Assembly (NCBI GenBank): GCA_900770025.1
Contig: CAAGIW010000007.1
Coordinates: forward strand, 1-10,699
DNA from: an uncultured Prevotella sp.
GTDB lineage: Bacteria > Bacteroidota > Bacteroidia > Bacteroidales > Bacteroidaceae
DNA length: 10,699 bases
Reading direction: 5' to 3'
Positions 1 through 6,038 of this stretch are shown here, piece after piece. How positions within the stretch are numbered: position 1 is the stretch's first letter; every line of letters begins with the position of its first letter. The notes beneath the pieces were generated by a model. It ran no database searches and was not told where the DNA came from. It saw only the letters and a list, made by a program, of their open reading frames with translations. A program made the translations under genes and the position numbers.

Positions 1-547
1 TGCCGTCTTTGATGGTGTAGAGAGAGTCGCTGCCGCAATCAAACGTCAGTTGGCGCAGCACCTCTCCGTTTTTGCTTATCTTTATCTCTGTGGGCGTTGT
101 GTAGATGTCGTATGAAATGTTGATTTCGCTGCCGTCGCTGCCAGTGATTCTCTTCACTATTCCGGCGCAACCCATCGAGCCATCGCCGCGCGTGGCATAC
201 TGGTAGATGGCAAAGTTGCAGCTCACATCCGCAGATGTCACATCCTGCAACTGGAAAGTGGTGTAGCGCCATTGGCCTGTGGTGTTGGGCTTGTATGTGA
301 TGTTCAGCACGTTGTAGTATCCGGCAGGGCCCGACATCTGGTCGATGGTGAGCCAGTCGTTGCTCGACAGGGGGTTGATTCGCCACTCCTGTACCGACAA
401 AAACGACAGTCGGCCCGAGGGAGTGTTGGCATACGCAATCTCACTCACGGGCGGAGTAATCTGATGATAGTCGTTGCTGGGACTGTCTAAACACGAGGTG
501 AGTGTCAGTGCTGCAGCAATAGAAGCAATGAATTTAGTTGTCTTCAT
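1..547 (-). CDS. Putative secreted lipoprotein, C-terminus cut off by the window edge
   Basis: This minus-strand frame stays open from an ATG at 547 to the left edge, so about 182 residues are visible and the end is missing. The N-terminus begins MKTTKF, followed by a short hydrophobic stretch and a lipobox LTSC with Cys19. This is a type II signal peptide, which predicts a lipid-anchored envelope protein. An ATG two codons upstream (553) is possible, but the start at 547 gives the cleaner signal peptide. After a short polar linker, residues of about 40-95 (motifs WLTIDQMSG and TTGQWRYTTFQLQ) resemble the beta-sandwich BACON/Ig-like modules of Bacteroidota surface lipoproteins; this is a tentative resemblance. 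I do not recognise the rest. It starts 36 bp after the S4-domain gene on the same strand, so it is probably the last or a late gene of the rplY operon. Its substrate or partner is unknown. Confidence 0.8.
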   Translation of the reverse strand, partial: MKTTKFIASIAAALTLTSCLDSPSNDYHQITPPVSEIAYANTPSGRLSFLSVQEWRINPLSSNDWLTIDQMSGPAGYYNVLNITYKPNTTGQWRYTTFQLQDVTSADVSCNFAIYQYATRGDGSMGCAGIVKRITGSDGSEINISYDIYTTPTEIKISKNGEVLRQLTFDCGSDSLYTIKDG

Positions 548-583
548 AAGCATGGTTTTAAAATATGAGTGGTTAAAAATCGG

Positions 584-1000
584 TTACATAAAAGAATCCA
601 TCTCCATATCATTCTCCTCGTTCCAGAAGGCATCTAAGTCGCGGCGGTCTTTCTTGGTGGGGCGGCCCGTGCCGCGTGCCCTGTCCACAAAACCGCTGAT
701 GCGTATCATTTCCAACAGTTCATACTGGCTTTGGGGCGTCACGTTCTCATAAATCTCTGGCAGCAGTTTGGCTCCCACCCTCATCTCGATGGCCTTGAGC
801 ACCTTGAATGAATAGGTAACGGGAGATTTGCGCACGCTCACCGTATCGCCCACCTTCACCATTCTGGAGGGTTTGGTGTTGGCTCCGCCGATAGTCACCC
901 TGCCATTCTTGCAGGCGTCGGCCGCTAAGGAGCGCGTTTTGAAGATGCGTGCTGCCCACAGCCACTTGTCTATTCTTGCCTCTTTTGCCTCGTTGTCCAT
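584..1000 (-). CDS. hslR: S4-domain RNA-binding protein, Hsp15 (HslR) family
   Basis: This is a 138-residue cytoplasmic protein with an N-terminal S4 domain at about residues 8-60, recognised by RIDKWLWAARIFKTRSLA and the following GRVTIGG and VKVGDTV. The lysine- and arginine-rich C-terminal part (about 109-124, GRPTKKDRRDLDAFW) is typical of Hsp15 proteins. In E. coli, Hsp15 binds stalled 50S subunits that carry a peptidyl-tRNA; the same role is inferred here. The neighbours fit, since peptidyl-tRNA hydrolase lies 39 bp upstream and L25 begins the operon. Length is close to the family norm. The C-terminal end is acidic (ENDMEMDSFM). Family assignment is secure; the exact rescue function in Bacteroidota is less so. 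Confidence 0.88.
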   Translation of the reverse strand: MDNEAKEARIDKWLWAARIFKTRSLAADACKNGRVTIGGANTKPSRMVKVGDTVSVRKSPVTYSFKVLKAIEMRVGAKLLPEIYENVTPQSQYELLEMIRISGFVDRARGTGRPTKKDRRDLDAFWNEENDMEMDSFM

Positions 1001-1039
1001 CTTTATCCGGGTTATATGATTGTCAAGCCATGTGTGTTG

Positions 1040-1612
1040 CTATCCCTTTTTCTTGTTGAAGGCATTCATGGTGAAGTCCACTCCGCAGAGCACGAAGCTC
1101 TTGATGATTTCGGTGGCTTCCTCTATCTTGGGTTGCAACACCTGCATTTCTTCCTCGTCGAATCTGCCCAACACCCATTGTATCTGCATACCGCGCGGAA
1201 AGTCGTTGCCTATGCCCATGCGCAGTCGCGAGTAGTTCTGCGTGCCTAATACCTGCTGTATGTGCCCCAGACCGTTGTGCCCGGCATTGCTGCCGGCAGG
1301 TTTCAGTCGCAGTGCCCCCAAGGGCAGGGCCAAGTCGTCCACCACCACCAGCAGATGCTCCAAAGGAATGTTCTCCTGGTTCATCCAGTAGCGCACGGCA
1401 TTGCCGCTGAGGTTCATAAAGGTAGAGGGCTTGAGCAGGAACACCTTGCGCCCCTTGATGCTTGTTTCTGCCAAGAAACCGTATCGCTTGTCTGCAAAAT
1501 GAATATTGGACGCCTTGGCAAAGGCGTCCAATACCATAAATCCTGCGTTGTGTCGGGTGCCGGCATATTCGTCGCCAACATTGCCCAATCCCACAATCAA
1601 GAACTTCTCCAT
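1040..1612 (-). CDS. pth: Peptidyl-tRNA hydrolase
   Basis: This 190-residue cytoplasmic enzyme releases tRNA from peptidyl-tRNAs that drop off the ribosome by cutting the ester bond. Family signatures are in order: GLGNVGDEYAGTRHNAGF (residues 8-25) holds the catalytic His21 and substrate-binding Asn11; FMNLSG lies at 65-70; VVDDLALPLG at 90-99 holds the aspartate that activates the His; and GHNGLGHI at 111-118 contains the conserved Asn113. The usual GNPG reads GNVG here and the usual GGSGGHNG reads AGSNAGHNG, both mild variants. Length is normal for bacterial Pth. It starts 14 bp after the rplY stop codon and is followed by the S4-domain gene, so it is very likely translated from the rplY transcript. 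The rplY-pth pairing is common in bacteria. Confidence 0.97.
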   Translation of the reverse strand: MEKFLIVGLGNVGDEYAGTRHNAGFMVLDAFAKASNIHFADKRYGFLAETSIKGRKVFLLKPSTFMNLSGNAVRYWMNQENIPLEHLLVVVDDLALPLGALRLKPAGSNAGHNGLGHIQQVLGTQNYSRLRMGIGNDFPRGMQIQWVLGRFDEEEMQVLQPKIEEATEIIKSFVLCGVDFTMNAFNKKKG

Positions 1613-1626
1613 GCTTCAGGCACTGA

Positions 1627-2226
1627 TTATTTTGCAGCAGCAGCGGCAGCAGCAGACCTTGAAGCACGTGTAGCCTTCACAGAGCATACGATAACATCGG
1701 CGGGAGTAGCCAGTTCCAATCCCTCGAAGTGAAGCTGACCCACCTTGATGCTCTTGCCCAACTGGAGTTCGGTAACGTCGATTTCCAGGGTTTCGGGAAT
1801 GGCCTTGTAGGGAGCCTTGACGTTGATTTTGCGGATAGAGAGGTTGATGCGGCCACCATCGCGCACACCCTGTGCCAAACCGTTGAGCTTCACGGGGATG
1901 CCTACCACGATGGGCTTCTCTTCAGTAACCTGGTAGAAGTCCACGTGCAGCAGTGCGTCTGTCACGGGGTGGAACTGCAGTTCCTTCAGAATGGCCTTGC
2001 ACTCTTTGCCGTCAATGGTGAGGTTCACCACATATACGTGGGGACTGTAGATCACTTTGCGCAACTCTGCCATGGGAGCAAGGAAAGCAAGTGCCTCGGG
2101 AGCACCGTTCTCACCCTTTGCTTCACCATAGAGGTTGCAGGGAATCATACCTTCACTACGCGCAATCTTTGAGGCCTTCTTGCCAAGGTCGGTGCGCACC
2201 TTACCTGATACATTGATTTCTCTCAT
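1627..2226 (-). CDS. rplY: 50S ribosomal protein L25, long CTC form
   Basis: This is a 199-residue member of the L25/TL5/CTC family, which binds 5S rRNA in the large subunit. The N-terminal 5S-binding domain covers about residues 1-92, with the motifs MIPCNLYG and LKELQFHPVTDALLHVDFYQV. The beta-rich C-terminal CTC domain follows at about 95-185, with motifs GIPVKLNGLAQGVRDGG and LEIDVTELQLGKSIKV. The length matches the two-domain form rather than the short E. coli L25. The tail ends in SRS, seven alanines and a lysine, encoded by a run of mostly GCT codons; such alanine tails are variable in the family. It is the first gene of the minus-strand operon, about 95 bp downstream of a good Bacteroidota promoter. 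Confidence 0.97.
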   Translation of the reverse strand: MREINVSGKVRTDLGKKASKIARSEGMIPCNLYGEAKGENGAPEALAFLAPMAELRKVIYSPHVYVVNLTIDGKECKAILKELQFHPVTDALLHVDFYQVTEEKPIVVGIPVKLNGLAQGVRDGGRINLSIRKINVKAPYKAIPETLEIDVTELQLGKSIKVGQLHFEGLELATPADVIVCSVKATRASRSAAAAAAAK

Positions 2227-2319
2227 AACTAAAAATGTGTTACTCTAAATTAAGTTGTTTTGTTCTTTTGCTTAATTCACCATCACACGAAAACTGTTCG
2301 GGTGCTCGAAAAAGCGGTG

Positions 2320-2351
2320 CAAAGGTACACATTTGTTGGAAACTACACAAC
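2320..2351 (-). promoter_or_regulatory. Probable promoter of the rplY-pth-hslR operon
   Basis: On the minus strand TACCTTTG (2327-2320) matches the Bacteroidota -7 consensus TAnnTTTG exactly. GTTG (2351-2348) lies 20 bp upstream as a -33 element. Transcription would start near 2313 and leave a leader of about 85 nt. The -33 element falls inside copy 1 of the 45-bp direct repeat. The prediction rests on consensus match and position only. Confidence 0.65.
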
Positions 2352-2390
2352 TTTTTCAGTCATTTTAGCAGTATTTGTGGATTATTTTAA
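2346..2390 (+). repeat. 45-bp direct repeat, copy 1
   Basis: A 45-bp sequence beginning CACAACTTTTTCAG and ending GGATTATTTTAA occurs here and again, without a mismatch, at 2774-2818. Identity stops at both ends of the 45 bp (A versus T before it, C versus A after it). The copies are in the same orientation, 428 bp apart start to start. This copy overlaps the -33 region of the rplY promoter and is rich in A and T. Confidence 0.95.
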
Positions 2391-2470
2391 CGTGAGTTTG
2401 GGGTAAGTCTTGTGCGATAAGATTGCCAATGATTCCAGCATCGTGGATGGATGTGGTTTCAGGGTCCCAG

Positions 2471-2599
2471 CATACCGTTTTGCAAAACTGCCACTTTTGT
2501 GTTCTAAAACTGCCACTTTTGGAACGCAAAACTGCCACTTTTGCAGTGCAAAACTGGCAGTTTTAGAACGCAAAATGCACCGTTTTAGAAAACGGTATG
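2471..2599. repeat. Symmetric array of five 22-bp units closed by an 11-bp inverted repeat
   Basis: Five 16-bp cores start at 2484, 2506, 2528, 2550 and 2572, an exact 22-bp period. Cores 1-3 all read AAAACTGCCACTTTTG. Core 4 is the palindrome-like AAAACTGGCAGTTTTA, and core 5 is the diverged AAAATGCACCGTTTTA. Six-base linkers separate them, and GAACGC occurs in two of the four. The array is framed by CATACCGTTTT (2471-2481) and its exact reverse complement AAAACGGTATG (2589-2599). The whole 129 bp is roughly symmetric about the third core and could fold into a long imperfect hairpin. A 22-bp period is not a multiple of three, so this is not coding repetition. The function is unknown: a non-autonomous mobile element, a protein-binding array or a transcript structure are all possible. 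Confidence 0.92.
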
Positions 2600-2624
2600 A
2601 ATGGCTTTCATTTCAGAAAGTGCA

Positions 2625-2713
2625 TTATCCACTCTTTATCAGGCACTTATCCTGCAATAGAATCGTGCCTTCATTCTTCCTTCTCCTCCCCTTGGGGAGG
2701 TCGGGTGGGGCCT
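2625..2713 (+). repeat. Dispersed repeat element, left copy
   Basis: These 89 bp recur in inverted orientation at 10608-10697. By eye the copies differ at four positions, all in the outer 20 bp or so, plus one single-base insertion in the right copy. The shared part includes CACTTATCCTGCAATAGAAT and the GC-rich hairpin CCTCCCC-TT-GGGGAGG (2685-2700). Two copies 8 kb apart in one short window suggest a multi-copy genomic family. There is no open reading frame. Confidence 0.93.
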
Positions 2714-2756
2714 CCATTCTTCCATCTCCTCCCCTCGGGGAGGTCGGGTGGGGGCT
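2671..2756 (+). repeat. Two tandem 43-bp GC-rich hairpin units
   Basis: Unit 1 (2671-2713) and unit 2 (2714-2756) agree at 39 of 43 positions by my count. Each contains a CCTCCCC / GGGGAGG stem with a 2-nt centre (TT in unit 1, TC in unit 2), followed by TCGGGTGGGG. Unit 1 is also the end of the dispersed repeat; the right-hand copy of that repeat has only one unit. The G/C-rich strand bias contrasts with the A/T-rich surroundings. Confidence 0.9.
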
Positions 2757-2773
2757 GAATGATATTTCGCTTT

Positions 2774-2818
2774 CACAACTTTTTCAGTCATTTTAGCAGT
2801 ATTTGTGGATTATTTTAA
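2774..2818 (+). repeat. 45-bp direct repeat, copy 2
   Basis: This is an exact second copy of the 45 bp at 2346-2390. It ends 10 bp before the proposed -33 element of the nusB promoter. With copy 1 it brackets 383 bp that contain the 22-bp array and the GC-rich units. Recombination between the copies would remove 428 bp and bring the rplY and nusB promoters to about 100 bp apart. Confidence 0.95.
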
Positions 2819-2828
2819 AGAGAAAGAG

Positions 2829-2858
2829 ATTGAAATTCAGTTTTTTTGCATAACTTTG
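2829..2858 (+). promoter_or_regulatory. Probable promoter of the nusB-yajC-ybbR-coaE operon
   Basis: TAACTTTG (2851-2858) matches the Bacteroidota -7 consensus TAnnTTTG. ATTG (2829-2832) sits 18 bp upstream as a weak -33 element. The predicted leader to the nusB start is about 120 nt. Directly after the -7 box is a perfect 10-bp palindrome, CAAGCGCTTG (2859-2868), which covers the likely transcription start and could be an operator; no regulator is identified. Confidence 0.6.
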
Positions 2859-2986
2859 CAAGCGCTTGGAAAAGGCAATGAAGCAGAATATCTCCAAAGA
2901 TTTTTCAGCGAATAGGCCGCAGGGCCCGGCAATAAAAGATTAGAGAATCGACAAAATCAAACACCGCTCAACAACAATACAGAGGT

Positions 2987-4036
2987 ATGATCAACAGAGA
3001 ATTGATAAGAATCAAGATAGTGCAACTGGTTTATGCGTACTATCAGAATGGAAGTAAGAACATTGATTCTGCTGAAAAAGAACTGTTCTTCAGTCTTGAC
3101 AAAGCATACGACCTTTACAATATTCTCCTCTCCCTTATTCCAGCCATCACCAAAGAGGCACAAAAGCATCTGGAGGTGGCGCAGACCATTGCAAGGCGCG
3201 AGGGCGCAGAGGAACCTTCGGCCAAGTTTGCCATGAACCGTTTTGCCCTGCAGGTGATGGACAACAAGATGCTCAACACCTTTATGGAGAAGCAGGAGCA
3301 CGCATGGAGAGACGAGCCGGAATTTATCAAGAAGCTCTACGACCTGATAGTGGCCAGCGAAACCTATCAGACCTATATGGCCAGCAAGGAAGACTCTTAC
3401 GAGGAGGACAGGGAACTGTGGCGCAAGGTGTATCGCACCATGATACAGGACAATGCCGACATAGATGCTCTGCTTGAGGAGTGGAGCCTCTACTGGAACG
3501 ACGACAAGGAGGTGGTGGACACCTTTGTGCTGAAGACCATCAAGCGGTTCAGTCCTGAGAATGGGGAAGATCAGGAACTGCTGCCCGACTTCGACAGCGA
3601 GGAGGACAAGGATTTTGCGCGCAACCTGTTCAGAGCCTCCATCCTCAATGCCAACGAATATCAGCGCTACATGAGCGATGCTTCGCAAAACTGGGACTTC
3701 AGTCGATTGGCATATATGGACGTGGTGCTGATGCAGATAGCCATCGCCGAGATGATGAACTTTCCCAATATCAGCATCAACGTCACCATCAACGAGTATG
3801 TGGACATAGCCAAGATATACAGCACGCCGCGTTCTGGGGGCTATGTCAACGGTATGCTCGATGCCATCGCCCGCCATTTAGTGCACACAGGCAGGCTGCT
3901 CAAGCATATCGACGACCCGAAAGAGCGGAAACTGAGCATGAAGATATTGGAGAAACCGCTCGGCAAGAAAAGCAGAACAGCGCAGGACGACCCTGCAGAA
4001 GAGCCGAACGAGGAAACCCCTGAGACAGAGAAATAA
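2987..4036 (+). CDS. nusB: Transcription antitermination protein NusB, long Bacteroidota form
   Basis: The 349-residue protein has its recognisable NusB-type helical domain at the C-terminus, about residues 200-303. Key stretches are ARNLFRASI, DFSRLAYMDVVLMQIAIAEM, FPNISINVTINEYVDIAKIY and GGYVNGMLDAIARHL, matching the family pattern of a conserved INEYV/INEAV helix and VNGxLD. NusB pairs with NusE (S10) on boxA RNA and supports antitermination in rRNA operons. The first 200 residues, mostly predicted helical and starting MINRELIRIKIVQLVYAYYQ, resemble the long N-terminal region of Bacteroidota NusB proteins; E. coli NusB is only about 140 residues. The end is a charged, acidic tail (331-349). 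AGAGG a few bases before the ATG may help initiation. It leads the plus-strand operon and lies 51 bp before yajC. Confidence 0.92.
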   Translation: MINRELIRIKIVQLVYAYYQNGSKNIDSAEKELFFSLDKAYDLYNILLSLIPAITKEAQKHLEVAQTIARREGAEEPSAKFAMNRFALQVMDNKMLNTFMEKQEHAWRDEPEFIKKLYDLIVASETYQTYMASKEDSYEEDRELWRKVYRTMIQDNADIDALLEEWSLYWNDDKEVVDTFVLKTIKRFSPENGEDQELLPDFDSEEDKDFARNLFRASILNANEYQRYMSDASQNWDFSRLAYMDVVLMQIAIAEMMNFPNISINVTINEYVDIAKIYSTPRSGGYVNGMLDAIARHLVHTGRLLKHIDDPKERKLSMKILEKPLGKKSRTAQDDPAEEPNEETPETEK

Positions 4037-4052
4037 CACATTCAATAACCAT

Positions 4053-4069
4053 GATGTGCACAGCACATC
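4053..4069. other. Small perfect inverted repeat between nusB and yajC
   Basis: GATGTGC and GCACATC form a perfect 7-bp stem around ACA in the 51-bp gap between nusB and yajC. No T-run follows, so it is unlikely to be a terminator. It could be an mRNA processing or stability hairpin, or chance. Confidence 0.4.
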
Positions 4070-4087
4070 CTAAACAACAAACAAAAC

Positions 4088-4408
4088 ATGACAACAGCAA
4101 TCACATGTGCTGCACAGGCAGCAAACGGAGGCGGATATTCTATGATTATCATGATGGTGGCTCTCTTTGCCATCATGTGGTTCTTTATGATTCGTCCGCA
4201 GCAGAAGAAGCAGAAGGAAATACAGAAATTCCAGAACTCTCTGGCCGAGGGTACACCCGTGGTGACCGGTGGCGGAGTATATGGCACCGTGAAAAAGATT
4301 GACCTGGCCACCAATACCGTGGAGGTGGAAGTGGCAAAAGGTGTGGTGGTGCGCGTGGATCGCAGCTACGTGTTCAAGGATATGGCAAGCACACAGAAGC
4401 AGGCCTGA
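4088..4408 (+). CDS. yajC: Preprotein translocase accessory subunit YajC
   Basis: This 106-residue inner-membrane protein associates with SecDF and the SecYEG translocon and helps protein export. It shows the family layout: a short periplasmic N-terminus, one membrane segment at about residues 17-35 (YSMIIMMVALFAIMWFFMI), then the hallmark RPQQKKQKE immediately inside, and a small cytoplasmic beta domain with the motif TPVVTGGGVYGTVKKID. Length is normal. It lies between nusB and the YbbR-like gene, with only 11 bp to the next start, so it is clearly part of the operon. Confidence 0.96.
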   Translation: MTTAITCAAQAANGGGYSMIIMMVALFAIMWFFMIRPQQKKQKEIQKFQNSLAEGTPVVTGGGVYGTVKKIDLATNTVEVEVAKGVVVRVDRSYVFKDMASTQKQA

Positions 4409-4419
4409 CAAACCAGCGC

Positions 4420-5409
4420 ATGGACATATTGCAGAGAGCATACACGACTGTCAGGAACTTCTTGTTGAGAATTGTCAACAAGGAGTTTCTGATTTTTTTG
4501 TTCTTTTTCGCCCTTTCCGGCATATTTTGGCTGCAGCTCACACTCAACGATACCTATGAGCGGGAGTATCTGGTGCCCGTGAGACTGACCAATGTGCCCA
4601 AGAATGTGGTGCTGACAAGCGAAGAGGAAGACACAGTGAAGGTGACACTCAAGGACAAGGGCTACCAACTGCTGTCGTATATGTTCTCACACGATATTCA
4701 TGCCATCACGGTCAACTTCAAACAATACGCCAAAAACAACGGCAGGGGCACCATCACGCAGGCTGAACTGCAGAAGGCAGTGTATCAGCAACTCTCGCCT
4801 TCTACCAAGGTGGTGGCGGTGAAACCCGAACGGGTGGACTTCTATTACAACTACGGACTGCATAAACGGGTGCCTGTGAAATGGACAGGGCACGTGCAAC
4901 CCGAGGTGACCAACTTCATATCTCATGTGGGCTATGCTCCCGACAGCGTGGATGTGTATGCCACCGAAGACAAACTCGACAGCATAGACGTGGTGACCAC
5001 CGAGGCACTCAACATCACCAACTTCCGTGATACGCTCACAGTGAACACCTCGCTCAGCAGAATGAAGGGCGTGAAGACGGTGCCCAACAAGGTGACGGTG
5101 ACGTTCTATACCGATGTACTCACCGAAGAAAACATGGAGGGAGTGGCCATTCAGGGTGTCAACGTGCCTGAAGGAAAGGTGATAAGAACCTTCCCGGCCA
5201 AGGCGGTGGTGCACTTTGTGACGGGCGTGAACAGGTATAGAAAGTTGAGGCGGAGCGATTTCTCAGTGGTGGTGGACTACAACGAGATTGTGAAGCATCC
5301 CTCAGAGAAATGCAGTCTGCACCTGCGTGTGCAGCCGCATGGCATCAGCAGGGTCACAGTGACACCGCAGACCGTGGATTATCTGATAGAGGAGGAGTTG
5401 CAACCATGA
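4420..5409 (+). CDS. YbbR-like domain protein, membrane anchored
   Basis: The 329-residue protein has one N-terminal membrane segment at about residues 22-40 (EFLIFLFFFALSGIFWLQL) after a basic cytoplasmic start, followed by a large extracytoplasmic part. The soluble region contains YbbR-type beta repeats, for example YLVPVRLTNVPKNVVL, RVPVKWTG and VGYAPDSVDVYA. YbbR-domain proteins of Firmicutes (CdaR) regulate a membrane diadenylate cyclase. No cyclase gene is beside it here, so that role cannot be transferred. In Bacteroidota a YbbR-like protein next to coaE is a familiar arrangement. Its stop codon overlaps the coaE start (ATGA at 5406-5409), which indicates coupled translation. Confidence 0.85.
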   Translation: MDILQRAYTTVRNFLLRIVNKEFLIFLFFFALSGIFWLQLTLNDTYEREYLVPVRLTNVPKNVVLTSEEEDTVKVTLKDKGYQLLSYMFSHDIHAITVNFKQYAKNNGRGTITQAELQKAVYQQLSPSTKVVAVKPERVDFYYNYGLHKRVPVKWTGHVQPEVTNFISHVGYAPDSVDVYATEDKLDSIDVVTTEALNITNFRDTLTVNTSLSRMKGVKTVPNKVTVTFYTDVLTEENMEGVAIQGVNVPEGKVIRTFPAKAVVHFVTGVNRYRKLRRSDFSVVVDYNEIVKHPSEKCSLHLRVQPHGISRVTVTPQTVDYLIEEELQP

Positions 5410-6017
5410 AGATTGCCATCACTGGGGGGATAGGAAGCGGCAAGAGTTATGTGTGCCGCCTGTTGGAGCAGAGCGGCATACGCATCTATGATTGCGACAG
5501 TGCTGCCAAGCGATTGATGCGCACCAACCCCCTGTTGCAGCAGCAACTGACAAGTCTGATAGGGCCCGACACCTACGTGGATGGCCAACTGAACAAGGCG
5601 GCAGTGGCCTCCTTTCTGCTGCAATCCAAGGCCCATGCCCAGGCCATTGATGCCATTGTGCATCCCGCAGTGGCGCACGATTTTGAACAGAGTGGCAGTC
5701 AGTGGATGGAGTGTGCCATCCTGTTTGAATCAGGATTCCATCGGTTGGTGGACAGAATAGTGGCAGTCACCGCTCCACAGCAGGTGCGCCTGCAGCGCAT
5801 CATGGACCGCGACCATATCAGCAGAGAGAAGGCTCTGCAGTGGATGCAGCAGCAACTGCCACAGGAAGAGGTGGCGCAGCGGGCACACTTCTGCATTGTC
5901 AATGACGGAACGCAACCGCTCGAACCGCAAATACGGCATCTGCTGCAACAGATAGAAAACATAAGGGACGGGGCAGGCAACCTGTCTGAAACCAAGATAA
6001 TAACAAACATTCACTAA
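5406..6017 (+). CDS. coaE: Dephospho-CoA kinase
   Basis: This 203-residue cytoplasmic enzyme phosphorylates the 3'-hydroxyl of dephospho-CoA with ATP, the last step of coenzyme A synthesis. The ATP-binding P-loop GGIGSGKS is at residues 7-14, right after the start. IYDCDSAAKRLM (28-39), IVHPAV (84-89), a lid region with VRLQRIMDRDHIS (127-139) and the late QLPQEEVAQRAHFCIVNDG (150-168) are all typical. The ATG at 5406 was chosen because it places the P-loop at the usual distance from the N-terminus; the frame is open further upstream, but only across the 3' end of the YbbR-like gene. The ATGA overlap supports translational coupling. Confidence 0.95.
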   Translation: MKIAITGGIGSGKSYVCRLLEQSGIRIYDCDSAAKRLMRTNPLLQQQLTSLIGPDTYVDGQLNKAAVASFLLQSKAHAQAIDAIVHPAVAHDFEQSGSQWMECAILFESGFHRLVDRIVAVTAPQQVRLQRIMDRDHISREKALQWMQQQLPQEEVAQRAHFCIVNDGTQPLEPQIRHLLQQIENIRDGAGNLSETKIITNIH

Positions 6018-6038
6018 CAATAAAAACAACAAACCATC

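Noticed and set aside
1630..1656. GCT-rich run at the end of rplY as a phase-variable repeat
   Set aside because: It encodes a seven-alanine tail with more than one alanine codon. Unit changes would only add or remove Ala, so no on/off switching is expected.
2484..2587. CRISPR array
   Set aside because: The units repeat every 22 bp with only 6-bp linkers that partly repeat themselves. There are no spacers of 26 bp or more and no cas genes nearby.
2410..2796. A 128-codon plus-strand open frame through the intergenic repeats (and a 63-codon one on the minus strand at 2382-2573)
   Set aside because: Both are built from the 22-bp array, whose period is not a multiple of three. They cross the non-coding dispersed repeat, have no recognisable domain and lack a plausible start context.
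2346..2868. Replication origin (iteron-like array, A/T-rich stretches, and near DnaA boxes such as TTATCCACT at 2625 and TGTGGATTA in both 45-bp repeats)
   Set aside because: The DnaA-like matches are few and imperfect, no rep, dnaA or dnaN gene is near, and the flanking genes are ordinary chromosomal housekeeping genes. A GC-skew plot of the genome would settle it.
2957..3877. Long minus-strand open frame opposite nusB (306 codons), and similar long antisense frames opposite pyrE/SRPBCC (7654-8667) and argH (8798-9904)
   Set aside because: They lie opposite clear genes, have low-complexity His/Val/Leu-rich translations typical of antisense shadows, and match no family.
5310..5405. Upstream start for coaE adding 32 residues
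   Set aside because: The extension lies entirely inside the 3' end of the YbbR-like gene and would push the P-loop away from the N-terminus. The ATG at 5406 fits the family.
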